A program made the translations under genes and the position numbers. A DNA stretch of 26,579 nt from NCBI GenBank assembly GCA_937969125.1, contig CALBVA010000086.1:1-26579 (forward strand). The letters are read 5' to 3'. The notes beneath the pieces are model-generated. The model worked only from the letters and a program-made list of their open reading frames with translations, made no database searches and had not been told where the DNA came from. Every line of letters begins with the position of its first letter. The first letter of the stretch is position 1. This DNA comes from an uncultured Verrucomicrobiales bacterium (GTDB taxonomy: Bacteria; Verrucomicrobiota; Verrucomicrobiia; Verrucomicrobiales; Akkermansiaceae). Positions 7,527 to 16,937 of this stretch are shown one piece after another.

Positions 7527-8123
7527 ATGATAGAACCGCATGCCAGTTTCGAGAGTGATCCCCGGCGCATTTTGATCGTGGAGGCTGAGCCTGAAACACG
7601 CGAACTCCTGCGGGTGGGATTGGCCTCCTGCGGCCTCCTCATTCAGACTGCGAAGGACGGGGCTGAGGCTCTTTCACACCTCGAATCCGGGGAGTTCGAT
7701 CTCGTCCTATTGGATCTCCGTATCCCGGATATGGACGGATTGGAACTGATCGAAACCCTCCGGACACAGCGGAATTTCACTCGGATCATCGTGACCAGTC
7801 CCTACATCCCGAAGACGGTTGTCTTGACGGCAATCTCTCTGGGCGTGACGAAGTTCATGGATCAGCCAACGAATCTGCGCCTCTTCCGAAATCTCGTGAA
7901 GGAGGTCTTGCAGGGAGAAGAGACCCCGGAGCGGCGAGCCTTTCGCTTCGCACGAAAACTCAACTTTGCCGAAGCCGCTCGCACTCTGGAATACCACCCT
8001 AAGCCGGATCCGGAGATCGTAATCTGGAAGCGGGTATTCGACCGCCTCGCTTTCGGCCGCAGCGATCAGGATCTCAGCGAGTTTTCCAACGACATCATGG
8101 AGTATGCCATCGCGCGAAACTAG
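7527..8123 (+). CDS. Atypical response regulator receiver-domain protein
   Basis: This 198-residue protein has an N-terminal CheY-like receiver domain (residues 12 to about 130): RRILIVEAEPETRELL, then VLLDLRIPDMDG with the phosphoacceptor candidate D63, and IIVTS with T90. Two other key positions are changed. The acidic pocket after strand 1, normally two Asp or Glu, reads E19-A20, and the invariant Lys before Pro at the end of strand 5 is Gln (MDQP, Q113; codon CAG at 7863-7865). The C-terminal 65 residues are helical and charged (RRAFRFARKLNFAEAARTLE) and match no DNA-binding domain that I recognise. No histidine kinase lies nearby. It lies 77 bases upstream of the efflux operon on the same strand and might be cotranscribed with it. 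Altered receivers often act without phosphorylation, but this is inference. Confidence 0.88.
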   Translation: MIEPHASFESDPRRILIVEAEPETRELLRVGLASCGLLIQTAKDGAEALSHLESGEFDLVLLDLRIPDMDGLELIETLRTQRNFTRIIVTSPYIPKTVVLTAISLGVTKFMDQPTNLRLFRNLVKEVLQGEETPERRAFRFARKLNFAEAARTLEYHPKPDPEIVIWKRVFDRLAFGRSDQDLSEFSNDIMEYAIARN

Positions 8124-8200
8124 GTTCCCAGCTTCCAGATTGGTAAAAAGGAAAAGACGAACGATGATCACGGAGATTTACCTCATCTCAGACTGTTCCC

Positions 8201-9565
8201 ATGGGCCTTTCTCATTCTTTTCTTTTTGCTCCTTTGGCAGCACTGACAATGCTCGCCATTGTCCCCGGATGCACCACCGTTCCGGCCCCCACTCGGGTGA
8301 ACGATGCGGGACTACCCACGAGCTTTGAAGGTCCGGCACCGGAGGCTCCGGAGATCGCCTCTTCGCTTAAGACTCTTTTCTCTGCCCCGGAGCTCAACCG
8401 CCAAATCGATCGCGCCCTCAGACGAAATCCAGACCTCCGGACCGCTGCGCTGCGGCTGGAGGAGGCGGGATTCAATACGCGAAGATCCAAGGCCACCCTC
8501 CTTCCCTCCCTCACCGCCAACACAAGCCGCTCGCGGTCGAACACTGATTTTCAGGAAGAGGTTTTCACCGGAACTCTCGATGCCCGCTGGGAAGTCGATC
8601 TCTGGGGACGACTCCGTGCGGGGGTCAATGCCGCCTCTCTCAATGAAACCGCGCTTTCCTACGACCTAAGATCGGCCCACCAGTCCATCGCCGCACAGAC
8701 CGCCCAGGCTTGGTTTAATCTCGTCTCCGAAACCCAACTCCTCAGACTTACCGAACGCTCGCTGAAAAACTTCGAGAACACTCTGCGCCTGGTCGAAACA
8801 CGCTTCGAGGCCGGCTTGGTCAATCTCGGCGACCTCGATCTCGCCCGCACCGACGTCGAAACCACCCGGGCTCAGCTTGCCGCCCGACGTGACGAGCGGG
8901 ACAAAGCCGCCCGCCAGCTCGCCGCCCTCACCGGCGATTACCCCTCGGCGAATCTCAGTGCTGCTAATTTCCCCTCGCTCGCCAAATCGGTCCGGCCCGG
9001 AGCCCCTTCCACCCTCCTGATGAAACGACCTGACATCGTCGCCGCCTACCACCGCATCCGCGCTGCCGACGCCAATGTCACCGTAGCCCATCGCGACCTC
9101 TACCCTAGCTTCACCCTCACCGCCTCGACCGGGCAACGCTCGCCTACCCTGCGGCAGCTGGCGAACTCGAACTTTAACACTTGGTCCATCCTCGCGAACC
9201 TCAGTGCACCCCTCCTCGATGGAGGCTCACGACGCGCCGAACTCGGCTCCGCGAACTCCCGTGCGAAGCAGGCCCTCAGCCAGTATCAGGCCACCGTCCT
9301 AACCGCACTTCGAGAGGTCGAGGACGCCCTCGGCTCGGACCGCTACCTAGCCAGTCAAGAGGCCTCGACCCGACTCGCGCTCAAGGCTGCCCGCAGTGCC
9401 GAAAGCCGCATCCAACGAAACTACGAATCGGGTCTCCTTGAAATCCTCTCCCTGCTCGAAACCCAACGCCGCGCCTTCCTCACCGAAGAGGCCCTCATTA
9501 ACGTGCGCACCCTCCGCTTCCAAAACCGCGTCCGCCTTGCCCTCGCCAGCGGTCGCGCTCTCTGA
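8201..9565 (+). CDS. RND efflux outer membrane lipoprotein (TolC/NodT type)
   Basis: A 454-residue outer membrane channel of the efflux-associated OMF family. Residues 1-24 form a lipoprotein signal ending in a lipobox-like PGC with C24 as the predicted lipidated residue (MLAIVPGCTT). The protein then has the two tandem OEP halves with long alpha-helical hairpins: the first includes LNRQIDRALRRNPDLRTAALRLEEA and ARWEVDLWGRLRAG, the second includes LMKRPDIVAAYHRIRAADANVTVAHRDLYPSFTLTAS and SAPLLDGGSRRAEL, all family hallmarks. It would form the trimeric exit duct of the pump encoded downstream. The adaptor gene starts 12 bases after its stop, so the three genes are one operon. Confidence 0.94.
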   Translation: MGLSHSFLFAPLAALTMLAIVPGCTTVPAPTRVNDAGLPTSFEGPAPEAPEIASSLKTLFSAPELNRQIDRALRRNPDLRTAALRLEEAGFNTRRSKATLLPSLTANTSRSRSNTDFQEEVFTGTLDARWEVDLWGRLRAGVNAASLNETALSYDLRSAHQSIAAQTAQAWFNLVSETQLLRLTERSLKNFENTLRLVETRFEAGLVNLGDLDLARTDVETTRAQLAARRDERDKAARQLAALTGDYPSANLSAANFPSLAKSVRPGAPSTLLMKRPDIVAAYHRIRAADANVTVAHRDLYPSFTLTASTGQRSPTLRQLANSNFNTWSILANLSAPLLDGGSRRAELGSANSRAKQALSQYQATVLTALREVEDALGSDRYLASQEASTRLALKAARSAESRIQRNYESGLLEILSLLETQRRAFLTEEALINVRTLRFQNRVRLALASGRAL

Positions 9566-9577
9566 ATCCTTCCCGCC

Positions 9578-10720
9578 ATGAAAATCGCGCTGCGAATCAT
9601 CACCCCCTTCGTCATCATTGCCGCCGCTGTTTTCGGCTTCATCTTTCTGAAGGGCACCGCCCCGGAGCCGAAGAGCCGCGTCCCGAAACCCGTCATCCCC
9701 GAGGTCAGCGTAGTCAGCCTGTCGCCTGCAGATCACAATCCTCCCGTCCTCAGCTACGGCACCGTCAGCAGCTATTTCGAAACCCAGCTCACTCCAGAGA
9801 TCAGCGGGCGTATTATCGAAGTAGCCCCCGAATTCCGTCTCGGTAATACCGTGAAAGAGGATGCCATCCTCATCCGCATCGACCCCACCGATTTCGAGGC
9901 TGCCCTCGCCCGCGAAAAATCCCTCCTCACCGTGGCCCAGCGCACTCTTGCCGAGGAAGAAATCCGGGCTCAACAAGCCGCGTCCGACTGGAAGGCCTCC
10001 GGTCGCGATCTCTCGAAAGCCTCCCCCTTCGTCCTTCGGAAGCCCCAACTCGCCGCCGCACAGGCGAACATCGACAGCGCGCGTGCCTCCATCGAAAAAG
10101 CCCTCGCCGACCTCGAACGCACCAATATACGCGCTCCCTTCGATGCCGTCGTAACAGCCCGCTCGGCCTCGGTCGGGAACCTCGCTTTTCCGCAAGGTCC
10201 TCAGGGTGAGCAAGGCGCCATTGGCACCCTTGTCTCAATCAATCGCGCCGAGCTCCTCCTCCCGCTCACCGCGAAACAGGCCGCACGCGTGAAGCTGCCC
10301 ACGACCGCTATTCTCACCAGCCCGACGCGACCCGGCGTCGAGTGGCGCGCCACCATCGCCCGCACCACTCCGACCGTCGATCGGAACCAAACCGTCACCC
10401 TCATTGCCGAGATTGAGAAACCCTTCACCGCCGCCGCCCAGCCGCTCGCCATCGGCACTTTTGTCAATGCCGCCATCACCGCCGAAGCGATCTCCGCGTC
10501 CTACGAGGTCCCGGAGATCGCCCTCATCAATGATGAATTCATCTGGGCTCTCGATGAAAAGAACCGCCTCGTTCAGATCAAGACCACCCGCATCCAGAGC
10601 CAAAACCGGAAGGCTTACCTCATCCTCTCCTCCGAGAAGCTCACCCCTCCCCTCCGCATCGTCGCCCGCCCGCTCGCAAACTTTGAAGCAGGATTGGAAA
10701 TCTCTCCCCTTGCGCCGTGA
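9578..10720 (+). CDS. RND efflux periplasmic adaptor (membrane fusion protein)
   Basis: A 380-residue membrane fusion protein of the HlyD/AcrA class. Residues 1-26 hold an N-terminal membrane anchor or signal (IITPFVIIAAAVFGFIF). The lipoyl half-motif comes next (SGRIIEVAPEFRLGNTVKEDAILIRIDPTDFEAAL), then a coiled-coil hairpin (about residues 110-180, rich in A, E, K and Q), the second lipoyl half (RTNIRAPFDAVVTARSASVGN) and beta-barrel segments (LLLPLTAKQAARVKLP). It would bridge the pump in the inner membrane and the outer membrane duct. The stop codon overlaps the start of the pump gene by four bases (GTGA at 10717-10720), which implies translational coupling. Confidence 0.94.
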   Translation: MKIALRIITPFVIIAAAVFGFIFLKGTAPEPKSRVPKPVIPEVSVVSLSPADHNPPVLSYGTVSSYFETQLTPEISGRIIEVAPEFRLGNTVKEDAILIRIDPTDFEAALAREKSLLTVAQRTLAEEEIRAQQAASDWKASGRDLSKASPFVLRKPQLAAAQANIDSARASIEKALADLERTNIRAPFDAVVTARSASVGNLAFPQGPQGEQGAIGTLVSINRAELLLPLTAKQAARVKLPTTAILTSPTRPGVEWRATIARTTPTVDRNQTVTLIAEIEKPFTAAAQPLAIGTFVNAAITAEAISASYEVPEIALINDEFIWALDEKNRLVQIKTTRIQSQNRKAYLILSSEKLTPPLRIVARPLANFEAGLEISPLAP

Positions 10721-13700
10721 AAAACGACCTCGAGAAAAACCCCTTCATCACCTGGTTCGCCACGAATCCCGTCGTCGCGAACATCCTGATGTTCACCATC
10801 CTGCTCGCCGGGATCTACACTGCGCTCACCGTGCGGAAGGAGGGTTTCCCGGCCTTCGCAGCGGAGACCGTCTCCATCACCGTCCCCATTCGCGGCGGCA
10901 CTCCGCAGGATGTCGAGCGCGGCGTCTCGATCAAGATAGAGGAGTCGTTGGAAACCGTCGAAGGCATCGATCACATCCGCTCCGTCAGCTCGGAAAACCT
11001 CGCCACCGTCATCGTGGATGCGAAGGAGGGTTACGACATCTCGAAGCTCGTCAACGACATCAAGATTCAAGTTGATGCCATCCCAAGCTTCCCCGCCGAG
11101 GCGGAAAACGCCGTCATTGAAGAACAAAAACGGGAGAATAAAGCCCTGTGGATCGAGATCTACGGCGACATCCCGGAGGCCGTCCGCAAGGAAGCCGCAC
11201 GTGACTTGCGAGACCGACTTTTACGAGAACCCGCGATCTCGAAGATCAACACCTACGGCGCGCGAACCTACGAAATCGCCATCGAGCCCACCGAGGAAAA
11301 GCTCCGCGCTTATGACCTCACTTTCGATGAAGTCGCACAAGCCATCTCGGAGAACTCCATCGACCTCGGCGGCGGCGCAATCCGCTCGCTGCGTGGTGAC
11401 ATCTCACTGCGCGCTCGTGACCAAGCCTACCGCAAACGTGACTTCGAAGAGATCCCTGTCCGCACGAATCCTGATGGCACTCGCATCTTCGTGAAGGACG
11501 TCGCGAACGTGAAGGATGCCTTCTTCGGACAGCGCTTCCTGAACCGTTTTCGGGGCAAGCCCACCACCAGTCTGGAAATCGTCATCGGGAGTAAGGACGA
11601 TATCATCGATGCCGTCGAACAGGCCCGAGCAGTCATCAAGGAATACGATAAGCTCCCGCCCGGACTAGAAGTGAAGAGCTGGCTGGATGGCTCCACCAAC
11701 ATCCGTGATCGCCTCGCCCTCCTTGGGAAAAACGGAGCTCTCGGCGTGCTCCTCGTCCTCGGCATCCTCATGCTCTTTCTTAATCTGCGCCTCGCCTTTT
11801 GGGTCGCCCTTGGCATCCCTGTTTCGCTTGCCGGAGCTGTCACCTTCTTCCCCCTGCCTGGCCTCGATCTGTCGGTCAATGTCATTTCAGCTTTCGGCTT
11901 CCTCGTCGTCCTCGGCATCGTGGTGGATGACGCCATCGTCATCGGCGAGTCCATCTATTCGGAGAAGGAAAAACAGGGGCAATCTGACGACCCTGAAGCG
12001 CCGCTGCGCGCTACCGTTCGTGGCGTTGCCCGCGTCGTCACCCCAGCGACCTTCGGCGTGATCACCACCATCGCGGCCTTCCTGCCGCTCACTCAGGTCA
12101 GTGGCCGGCTGGGAAATGTCTTCGGACAAATCGCCACCACCGTGGTGCTCTGCCTCATCTTTTCGCTCATCGAGTCAAAACTCATCCTCCCCGCCCATCT
12201 CGCTCATCTCAATGTGCACCGCAAACCCGGAAACCCCGTCACCCGCAGCTGGGCGCGACTCCAAAAAGCCATCTCCGACGGACTCGATTGGCTCATTAAC
12301 CGCATCTATTGCCCGGTCGTTCGCCTCTTCATTCCGTGGCGCTACGCTGTGCTCGCGGGCTTTATTGCCATCTTCATCCTCGTCATCGGACTGTTTCCCG
12401 CAGGCCAACTCCGCTTCGTTTTCTTCCCGAACATCTACCGTGACGATGCCAGCGTGAATCTGGAACTCGAGCAGGGCCAGTCAGTCGATTACCTCCACGA
12501 CACTGCTCGGCGCATCGCGAAAATCACTGATGACCTGGGCGACAAGTATGAGGAACAATTCGGAGCAAATCCTTTCAAAGAAGTTCAAATCTCAGCCAGC
12601 TCCAATACCAAGGCCTCCATCGTCGCGGAGCTCACCAGATCCACCGAGCGCGAGAATCTCACCACCCAGCAGATCGTAAAGGACTGGCGGGCCGCTGTCG
12701 GTAATGTCGCCGGAGCCCGCTCGCTCAGCTTCCGCGCCACCGCCGGACCACCGGGTGGTGACATTTCCATCAATTTAGAAAGTGACGATTTGGAGGAATT
12801 GCAAGCCGCTTCAAAAGAGTTGAAGGCGGAATTGATCACCTATCCCGGAGTCTTCGATGTCAGCGATTCCTTCGCCTCCGGCCGACCCGAGATCCGATAC
12901 TCGCTCACCCCCGCCGGGCAGGCCGCCAATCTCACCCGCCTCGACCTCGCCCGAAATGTCCGCGATGCCTTCTACGGTCGCGAGGCCCAGCGCGTGCAGC
13001 GTGGTCGTGAAGAAGTCAAAGTGATGGTCCGCTACCCACTGGCGAAGCGGAAAGAAATCGAAACCCTGCGCGAAATGCGCATCCGGAAACCGGACGGCAC
13101 CACCATCCCCTTTTCCGTCGCGGCGGAGGCTGAGTATTCCGGCTCACTCGCCTCTATCGAACGCTACGATAACAAGCGCGTCGTCGCAGTGGAGGCCTCG
13201 GCGGATAAGAGCTCCACCTCCTCGGAGGAAATTCTTGATCGCCTGGATGAAAAATTTTTCCCGACCATGCTTTCAAAATATCCCGGCATCTCGATCTCGC
13301 AGAGTGGCGAAGCGGAGCAGCGGGCGAAGTCGATGAAATCACTCGCCACCGGTTTTGCACTCAGCATCATATTCATCTACATTCTCACCGCGATCCCGCT
13401 GAGGAGCTACCTTCAGCCGCTCGCGATCATGAGCGTCATTCCCTTTGGCATCATCGGCGCGCTCCTCGGCCACTATCTCATGGGCATCCCCGTGAGTATT
13501 CTCTCTGTCTTCGGCATCCTCGCCCTCTCCGGAGTAGTCGTGAATGACTCCCTCGTCATGGTCTGCCACATCAACGACGAACGGAAAAAAGGGGTCGGCT
13601 TGAAGGAAGCCTGCCGCGAAGCCGGAGCCGCAAGATTCCGTGCCATTATGCTCACCACCTTGACCACCTTCTTCGGTCTCGCTCCGCTTTTGCTGGAAAA

Positions 13701-13875
13701 GGAAGTGCAGGCTCAGTTCCTCAAACCCATGGCAGCCTCCCTCGCCTTTGGCATCGTCTTCGCCACCCTCATCACTCTTTTCCTGCTGCCGATGCTTCTC
13801 CTGATCTTCCGCGATATCAGGAATGCCTTCAGAATGGCCTTCGGCCTGGATTTCTCGCCAAATAAAAACATCTAG
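10717..13875 (+). CDS. RND family efflux transporter permease (AcrB-like)
   Basis: A 1052-residue inner membrane pump of normal length for the AcrB/HAE1 superfamily. It starts at a GTG overlapping the adaptor stop. TM1 lies at about residues 16-36, the first periplasmic loop follows with VSITVPIRGGTPQDVERGV, and TM2 to TM6 lie at about 337-500. TM4 carries the proton-relay pair D404-D405 (IVVDDAIVIGESIY). The second half repeats this plan, with a large loop from about 570 to 885 and TM8 to TM12 after it. In the TM10 position AcrB has a proton-relay lysine (GLSAKN), but here the run is ALSGVVVNDSLV (residues 937-948), with N943-D944 instead of Lys. This marks a subfamily different from AcrB. 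The substrate is unknown; drugs, lipids or metabolites are all possible. The following 98 bases hold no obvious terminator before the convergent gene. Confidence 0.94.
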   Translation: MKNDLEKNPFITWFATNPVVANILMFTILLAGIYTALTVRKEGFPAFAAETVSITVPIRGGTPQDVERGVSIKIEESLETVEGIDHIRSVSSENLATVIVDAKEGYDISKLVNDIKIQVDAIPSFPAEAENAVIEEQKRENKALWIEIYGDIPEAVRKEAARDLRDRLLREPAISKINTYGARTYEIAIEPTEEKLRAYDLTFDEVAQAISENSIDLGGGAIRSLRGDISLRARDQAYRKRDFEEIPVRTNPDGTRIFVKDVANVKDAFFGQRFLNRFRGKPTTSLEIVIGSKDDIIDAVEQARAVIKEYDKLPPGLEVKSWLDGSTNIRDRLALLGKNGALGVLLVLGILMLFLNLRLAFWVALGIPVSLAGAVTFFPLPGLDLSVNVISAFGFLVVLGIVVDDAIVIGESIYSEKEKQGQSDDPEAPLRATVRGVARVVTPATFGVITTIAAFLPLTQVSGRLGNVFGQIATTVVLCLIFSLIESKLILPAHLAHLNVHRKPGNPVTRSWARLQKAISDGLDWLINRIYCPVVRLFIPWRYAVLAGFIAIFILVIGLFPAGQLRFVFFPNIYRDDASVNLELEQGQSVDYLHDTARRIAKITDDLGDKYEEQFGANPFKEVQISASSNTKASIVAELTRSTERENLTTQQIVKDWRAAVGNVAGARSLSFRATAGPPGGDISINLESDDLEELQAASKELKAELITYPGVFDVSDSFASGRPEIRYSLTPAGQAANLTRLDLARNVRDAFYGREAQRVQRGREEVKVMVRYPLAKRKEIETLREMRIRKPDGTTIPFSVAAEAEYSGSLASIERYDNKRVVAVEASADKSSTSSEEILDRLDEKFFPTMLSKYPGISISQSGEAEQRAKSMKSLATGFALSIIFIYILTAIPLRSYLQPLAIMSVIPFGIIGALLGHYLMGIPVSILSVFGILALSGVVVNDSLVMVCHINDERKKGVGLKEACREAGAARFRAIMLTTLTTFFGLAPLLLEKEVQAQFLKPMAASLAFGIVFATLITLFLLPMLLLIFRDIRNAFRMAFGLDFSPNKNI

Positions 13876-13973
13876 CCTTCCAGCTCCGAAACGGACGATT
13901 CAGCTGTAGCAGAAGATCGCGTTGGCGAACTCGCGATGAACATGGCCGGAACTGATCATGCCTTTGATTACAC

Positions 13974-15695
13974 TTAGTATGGGAGGTGCTTCCTCCGATT
14001 GGCGAGCCAGATGCACTGAAACGGAGCGAGGGTAATTTCGGTGGCATCAGGTCCCAAGCTTTCGTCGGTGAGGAGGTCGAGCCAATCCTCGGTGCCGACG
14101 AGGTTAATGCTGGAAATCGGAATCGTTTGCTCCTCTCCGGAAACATTGTTCAGGCAGAAGACATTCCGTCGCCGGTCCATCGACTGCCTCCAGAAAGCAA
14201 AGATGGCATCGCCGAGGTGAAGGGTGAACTGAGTGGCATTCGGATGGAAGGCAGGCTGTTCTTTCCGCAGTTCGATGAGCCGAAGCATGCGCGAAAGAAT
14301 CCGCGAGTGGTGGGACTCCGGATCATCCAGAAAGGTGTCCAACTTTTCTCCATCCCACTGGTGGCGGTTAATGTGGCGGTTATGCCTGGTTTTCTCTACC
14401 CGTTCGCAGTCATTCCGCGTGCCTAACATGCTGTGGATGTAGAAGGCTGGGATCCCCTCCAGAGCTAAAAGGATGGTGTGCGCGCAGAGGAACTGCTCAT
14501 CACTACCTAAAGCATCGTAGAGGGAAATATTAATCTCATACGGACGCTTAACGCCGCCGGCAAGGGCGCGCTCGGAGATGCGGGCACCGCGCGATTTCAT
14601 CAGGGAGACGAGATCATCGATCTCTTCGTCACTGAGCAGTCCCTCGGCGGGACGAAGGCCGATACCATCGTGGGATGCGATGAAATTAAAGTAGGTCGTG
14701 CCCGGTTGTGCGGGAGGCATTCGCATCATCCACTGCTTCAGATGAAAGGCATTTCCGCTGGTCAGGGCGTGCAGCAGAAGTGGTGGCAGGGAGAAGTTAT
14801 AGATGCTGTGGGCTTCGTTCCCGTTTCCAAAGTAGGCGAGATTTTCCTGATTTGGGATATTAGTCTCGGTAATGATCACCGCGTCCGGCTTCACGTGCTC
14901 GATCAGGGTGCGGAAGAGGCGGATCAGTTCGTGGGTCTGCTCCAGATTGATGCAGCGGGTGCCTATCTCCTTCCAGATAAAGGCTACGGCATCGAGCCGG
15001 AAGACCCCCACGCCGTGGTCAAGGTGGAGGCGGATAATCTCTACGAGTTCTACGAGGAGATCCGGCTCGCTAAAGTTCAAGTCCACCTGATCATGACCGA
15101 AGGTACACCAGACATGACGGGTGCCCTCGGTCGTCTCGGTCGGGCGAAGGAGTGGCGATACGCGCGGACGCACGACCTCGGAGAGATCATCCTCCGGAGA
15201 AGCGGTGTAGAAATACCTCCGCCCGGGTTCCTCTCCGCGCTCAAATTGGAGGAACCATTCATGAGAGGCCGAGCAGTGATTCACGACGAGATCCGACATG
15301 ATGCGGAAGCGTAGCGAGAGATTCTCAATATCACCCCAGTCACCAAGTACGGGGTTTACTGAAGTATAGTCCGAGACCGCAAAGCCATCGTCAGAAGTCC
15401 ATGGAAAATACGGGAGGATGTGCAGGATGGAAGGGCTGTCCTGCAGTCTCTTCTCCAAAAATTCCGAAAGCTCGACGAGGGGAGGCTTGCCCTCACGCCG
15501 GATACTGTCGCCGTAGGTAATGAGGGCCACATCCTTCTCATTCCAATGATTTGTAAAGGGAACAGGCTCAAAGAAATGCTCCCGCAGACGCATCGCATCC
15601 AGCAGGCGGTTGACGAGAGCCGAATGATCTCCCTCACCGTAGACGGCGGCGAGATGGGTCTCGATGCGGGTGATGAGGTTATCGAGAGGACTCAT
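13974..15695 (-). CDS. GH13_18 phosphorylase, predicted glucosylglycerate phosphorylase
   Basis: A 573-residue alpha-amylase-family enzyme of the sucrose phosphorylase group (subfamily GH13_18). Catalytic residues are visible: nucleophile D235 in VGVFRLDAVAFIWKE, acid/base E277 in VIITETNIPN and transition-state stabiliser D343 in FIASHDGIGLRPAEG. The LHILPYFPWTSDDGFAVSDY motif near 91-110 is typical of the subfamily. Members use phosphate to split sucrose, sucrose 6-phosphate or glucosylglycerate, giving glucose 1-phosphate. Because the two genes upstream make glucosylglycerate, and the start codon lies only three bases after the synthase stop, glucosylglycerate is the most likely substrate here; this specificity is inference from context. 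It is the last gene of the operon and would recycle the solute to glucose 1-phosphate and glycerate. Confidence 0.9.
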   Translation of the reverse strand: MSPLDNLITRIETHLAAVYGEGDHSALVNRLLDAMRLREHFFEPVPFTNHWNEKDVALITYGDSIRREGKPPLVELSEFLEKRLQDSPSILHILPYFPWTSDDGFAVSDYTSVNPVLGDWGDIENLSLRFRIMSDLVVNHCSASHEWFLQFERGEEPGRRYFYTASPEDDLSEVVRPRVSPLLRPTETTEGTRHVWCTFGHDQVDLNFSEPDLLVELVEIIRLHLDHGVGVFRLDAVAFIWKEIGTRCINLEQTHELIRLFRTLIEHVKPDAVIITETNIPNQENLAYFGNGNEAHSIYNFSLPPLLLHALTSGNAFHLKQWMMRMPPAQPGTTYFNFIASHDGIGLRPAEGLLSDEEIDDLVSLMKSRGARISERALAGGVKRPYEINISLYDALGSDEQFLCAHTILLALEGIPAFYIHSMLGTRNDCERVEKTRHNRHINRHQWDGEKLDTFLDDPESHHSRILSRMLRLIELRKEQPAFHPNATQFTLHLGDAIFAFWRQSMDRRRNVFCLNNVSGEEQTIPISSINLVGTEDWLDLLTDESLGPDATEITLAPFQCIWLANRRKHLPY

Positions 15696-15698
15696 GGA

Positions 15699-16919
15699 TT
15701 ATTGAAACTCAGCGTTATCCTTTTCCACGGCGTCAGAGAGACGCTTAAAGACATCCGGCATTGCGCTGATGACCCGGCTCCAGCTGGGAATGAAGGGGCG
15801 CTCCATCGGAGCACTGAGGAAGACCTTTCCGGCGGCGATGATGTTTTCGGCAAAGAGTTCGGCGGCTTCCTCTTCCTTATGCACATCGAGCTCGAGACCA
15901 TTCATGATGGCGTCATTCTTGTAACGCTCCACGAAGTCGAGGGCATTGCGGTAGTAAGCGGCCTTGATGGAGCGGAATACCTCCTCACTAAAAACGGTGC
16001 CCATGACGGCCATCTTGCGGAAGACGAGCTTGCAGATATCGATGGACATCTTGGAGAGACCTTTTTCGCTGTCTGCGAGCGAGATGTCCTGATGCTTGTG
16101 ATCGTAGATGTCGGCGATATCGACCTGGCAGAGCTTATTGTTCGAATAGTTTCGGTGCATCTCAGACAGGGTGCCCATTTCCAGCCCCCAGTCGCTGGGC
16201 ATGCGAATATCCGGAATGACGCTCTTCCGGAAAGAGAACTCACCGGCGAGTGGGTAGCGGAAGCTATCGAGATAAGTGAGGTAGTCGCTGCGGCCTACGA
16301 CCTGCTCCAGCGAACGAAGGAGCGGGGTGATGAGAAGCCGAGTGACGCGCCCGTTGAGGGAACCATTGGCAATACGCGGGTAATAGCCCTTGGCGAACTG
16401 GTAGCTGAACTGCGGGTTCGCCATCGGGTAAATAAGGCGGGCCAAAAGCGAGCGATCATAAGTGGTGATATCGCAGTCATGCAGGGCAATGGCCTCCGCC
16501 TTTCCGCTGGCGAGCATATACCCGAGGCAGTACCAGACGTTTCTCCCCTTCCCTTCTTCGCCAGGAGCGAGCCCTTTTTCCTGAAGCTCGGCATCGAGAG
16601 CTCGGAGGCGGGGGCCATCATTCCAGAGCACACGATGATGCTGAGGAAGCTCGCCAAAGAATTGAAGAGCCTCGCGATATTCGCTCTCATCAGCGCGATC
16701 CAGACCGATGACAATCTCGCTCAAGTACGGGACTTGCTTAACTTCCGCGAGGATCTTCGGCATGGCGTCCGTTCCCAGCTCCGAGAAGAGCGAAGGCAGG
16801 AGAAGCCCCATCGGGCGTTGCTTGGAAAAAGTAACCAACTCAGCCTCGAGTTCATCGAGAGGCCGCTTGGTGAGATTATGAAGAGTGGCGATTGATCCGC
16901 CCTGGTGGAAGTCCGACAT
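15699..16919 (-). CDS. gpgS: Glucosyl-3-phosphoglycerate synthase
   Basis: A 406-residue cytosolic glycosyltransferase that resembles the GpgS family (GT81): it would transfer glucose from an NDP-glucose to 3-phosphoglycerate, the first step in making glucosylglycerate. Features seen are the N-terminal GT-A type opening (MGLLLPSLFSEL, EIVIGLDRADESEY), the RNVWYCLGYMLASG stretch, the metal-binding DxD motif D148-C-D150 (ALHDCDITTYDRSL), and the acceptor-side block with AGEFSFRK and PSDWGLEMGTLSEMHRN. Its length fits the bacterial enzymes of about 400 residues. The phosphatase gene lies 18 bases upstream and the phosphorylase gene three bases downstream. A mannosyl-3-phosphoglycerate synthase is the main alternative, but the phosphorylase neighbour favours glucose. 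Confidence 0.88.
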   Translation of the reverse strand: MSDFHQGGSIATLHNLTKRPLDELEAELVTFSKQRPMGLLLPSLFSELGTDAMPKILAEVKQVPYLSEIVIGLDRADESEYREALQFFGELPQHHRVLWNDGPRLRALDAELQEKGLAPGEEGKGRNVWYCLGYMLASGKAEAIALHDCDITTYDRSLLARLIYPMANPQFSYQFAKGYYPRIANGSLNGRVTRLLITPLLRSLEQVVGRSDYLTYLDSFRYPLAGEFSFRKSVIPDIRMPSDWGLEMGTLSEMHRNYSNNKLCQVDIADIYDHKHQDISLADSEKGLSKMSIDICKLVFRKMAVMGTVFSEEVFRSIKAAYYRNALDFVERYKNDAIMNGLELDVHKEEEAAELFAENIIAAGKVFLSAPMERPFIPSWSRVISAMPDVFKRLSDAVEKDNAEFQ

Positions 16920-16937
16920 GTTGCTTGTTGCTGGAGT

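Noticed and set aside
9347..10213. Minus-strand open frame of 288 codons
   Set aside because: It is antisense to the efflux outer membrane and adaptor genes, is glycine- and acid-rich with no domain, and overlaps two clear genes.
13916..13937. ATCGCG/CGCGAT hairpin after the RND pump gene
   Set aside because: The stem is only six pairs and no T run follows on either strand, so it is not called as a terminator.
13974..15695. Annotation as plain sucrose phosphorylase
   Set aside because: The family includes several substrates, and the neighbouring glucosylglycerate synthesis genes favour glucosylglycerate; no sucrose genes are nearby.
15420..16895. Long open frame of 491 codons on the plus strand
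   Set aside because: It lies antisense to gpgS and the phosphorylase gene, has no recognisable domain, and is explained by the high GC content and codon pattern of the real minus-strand genes.
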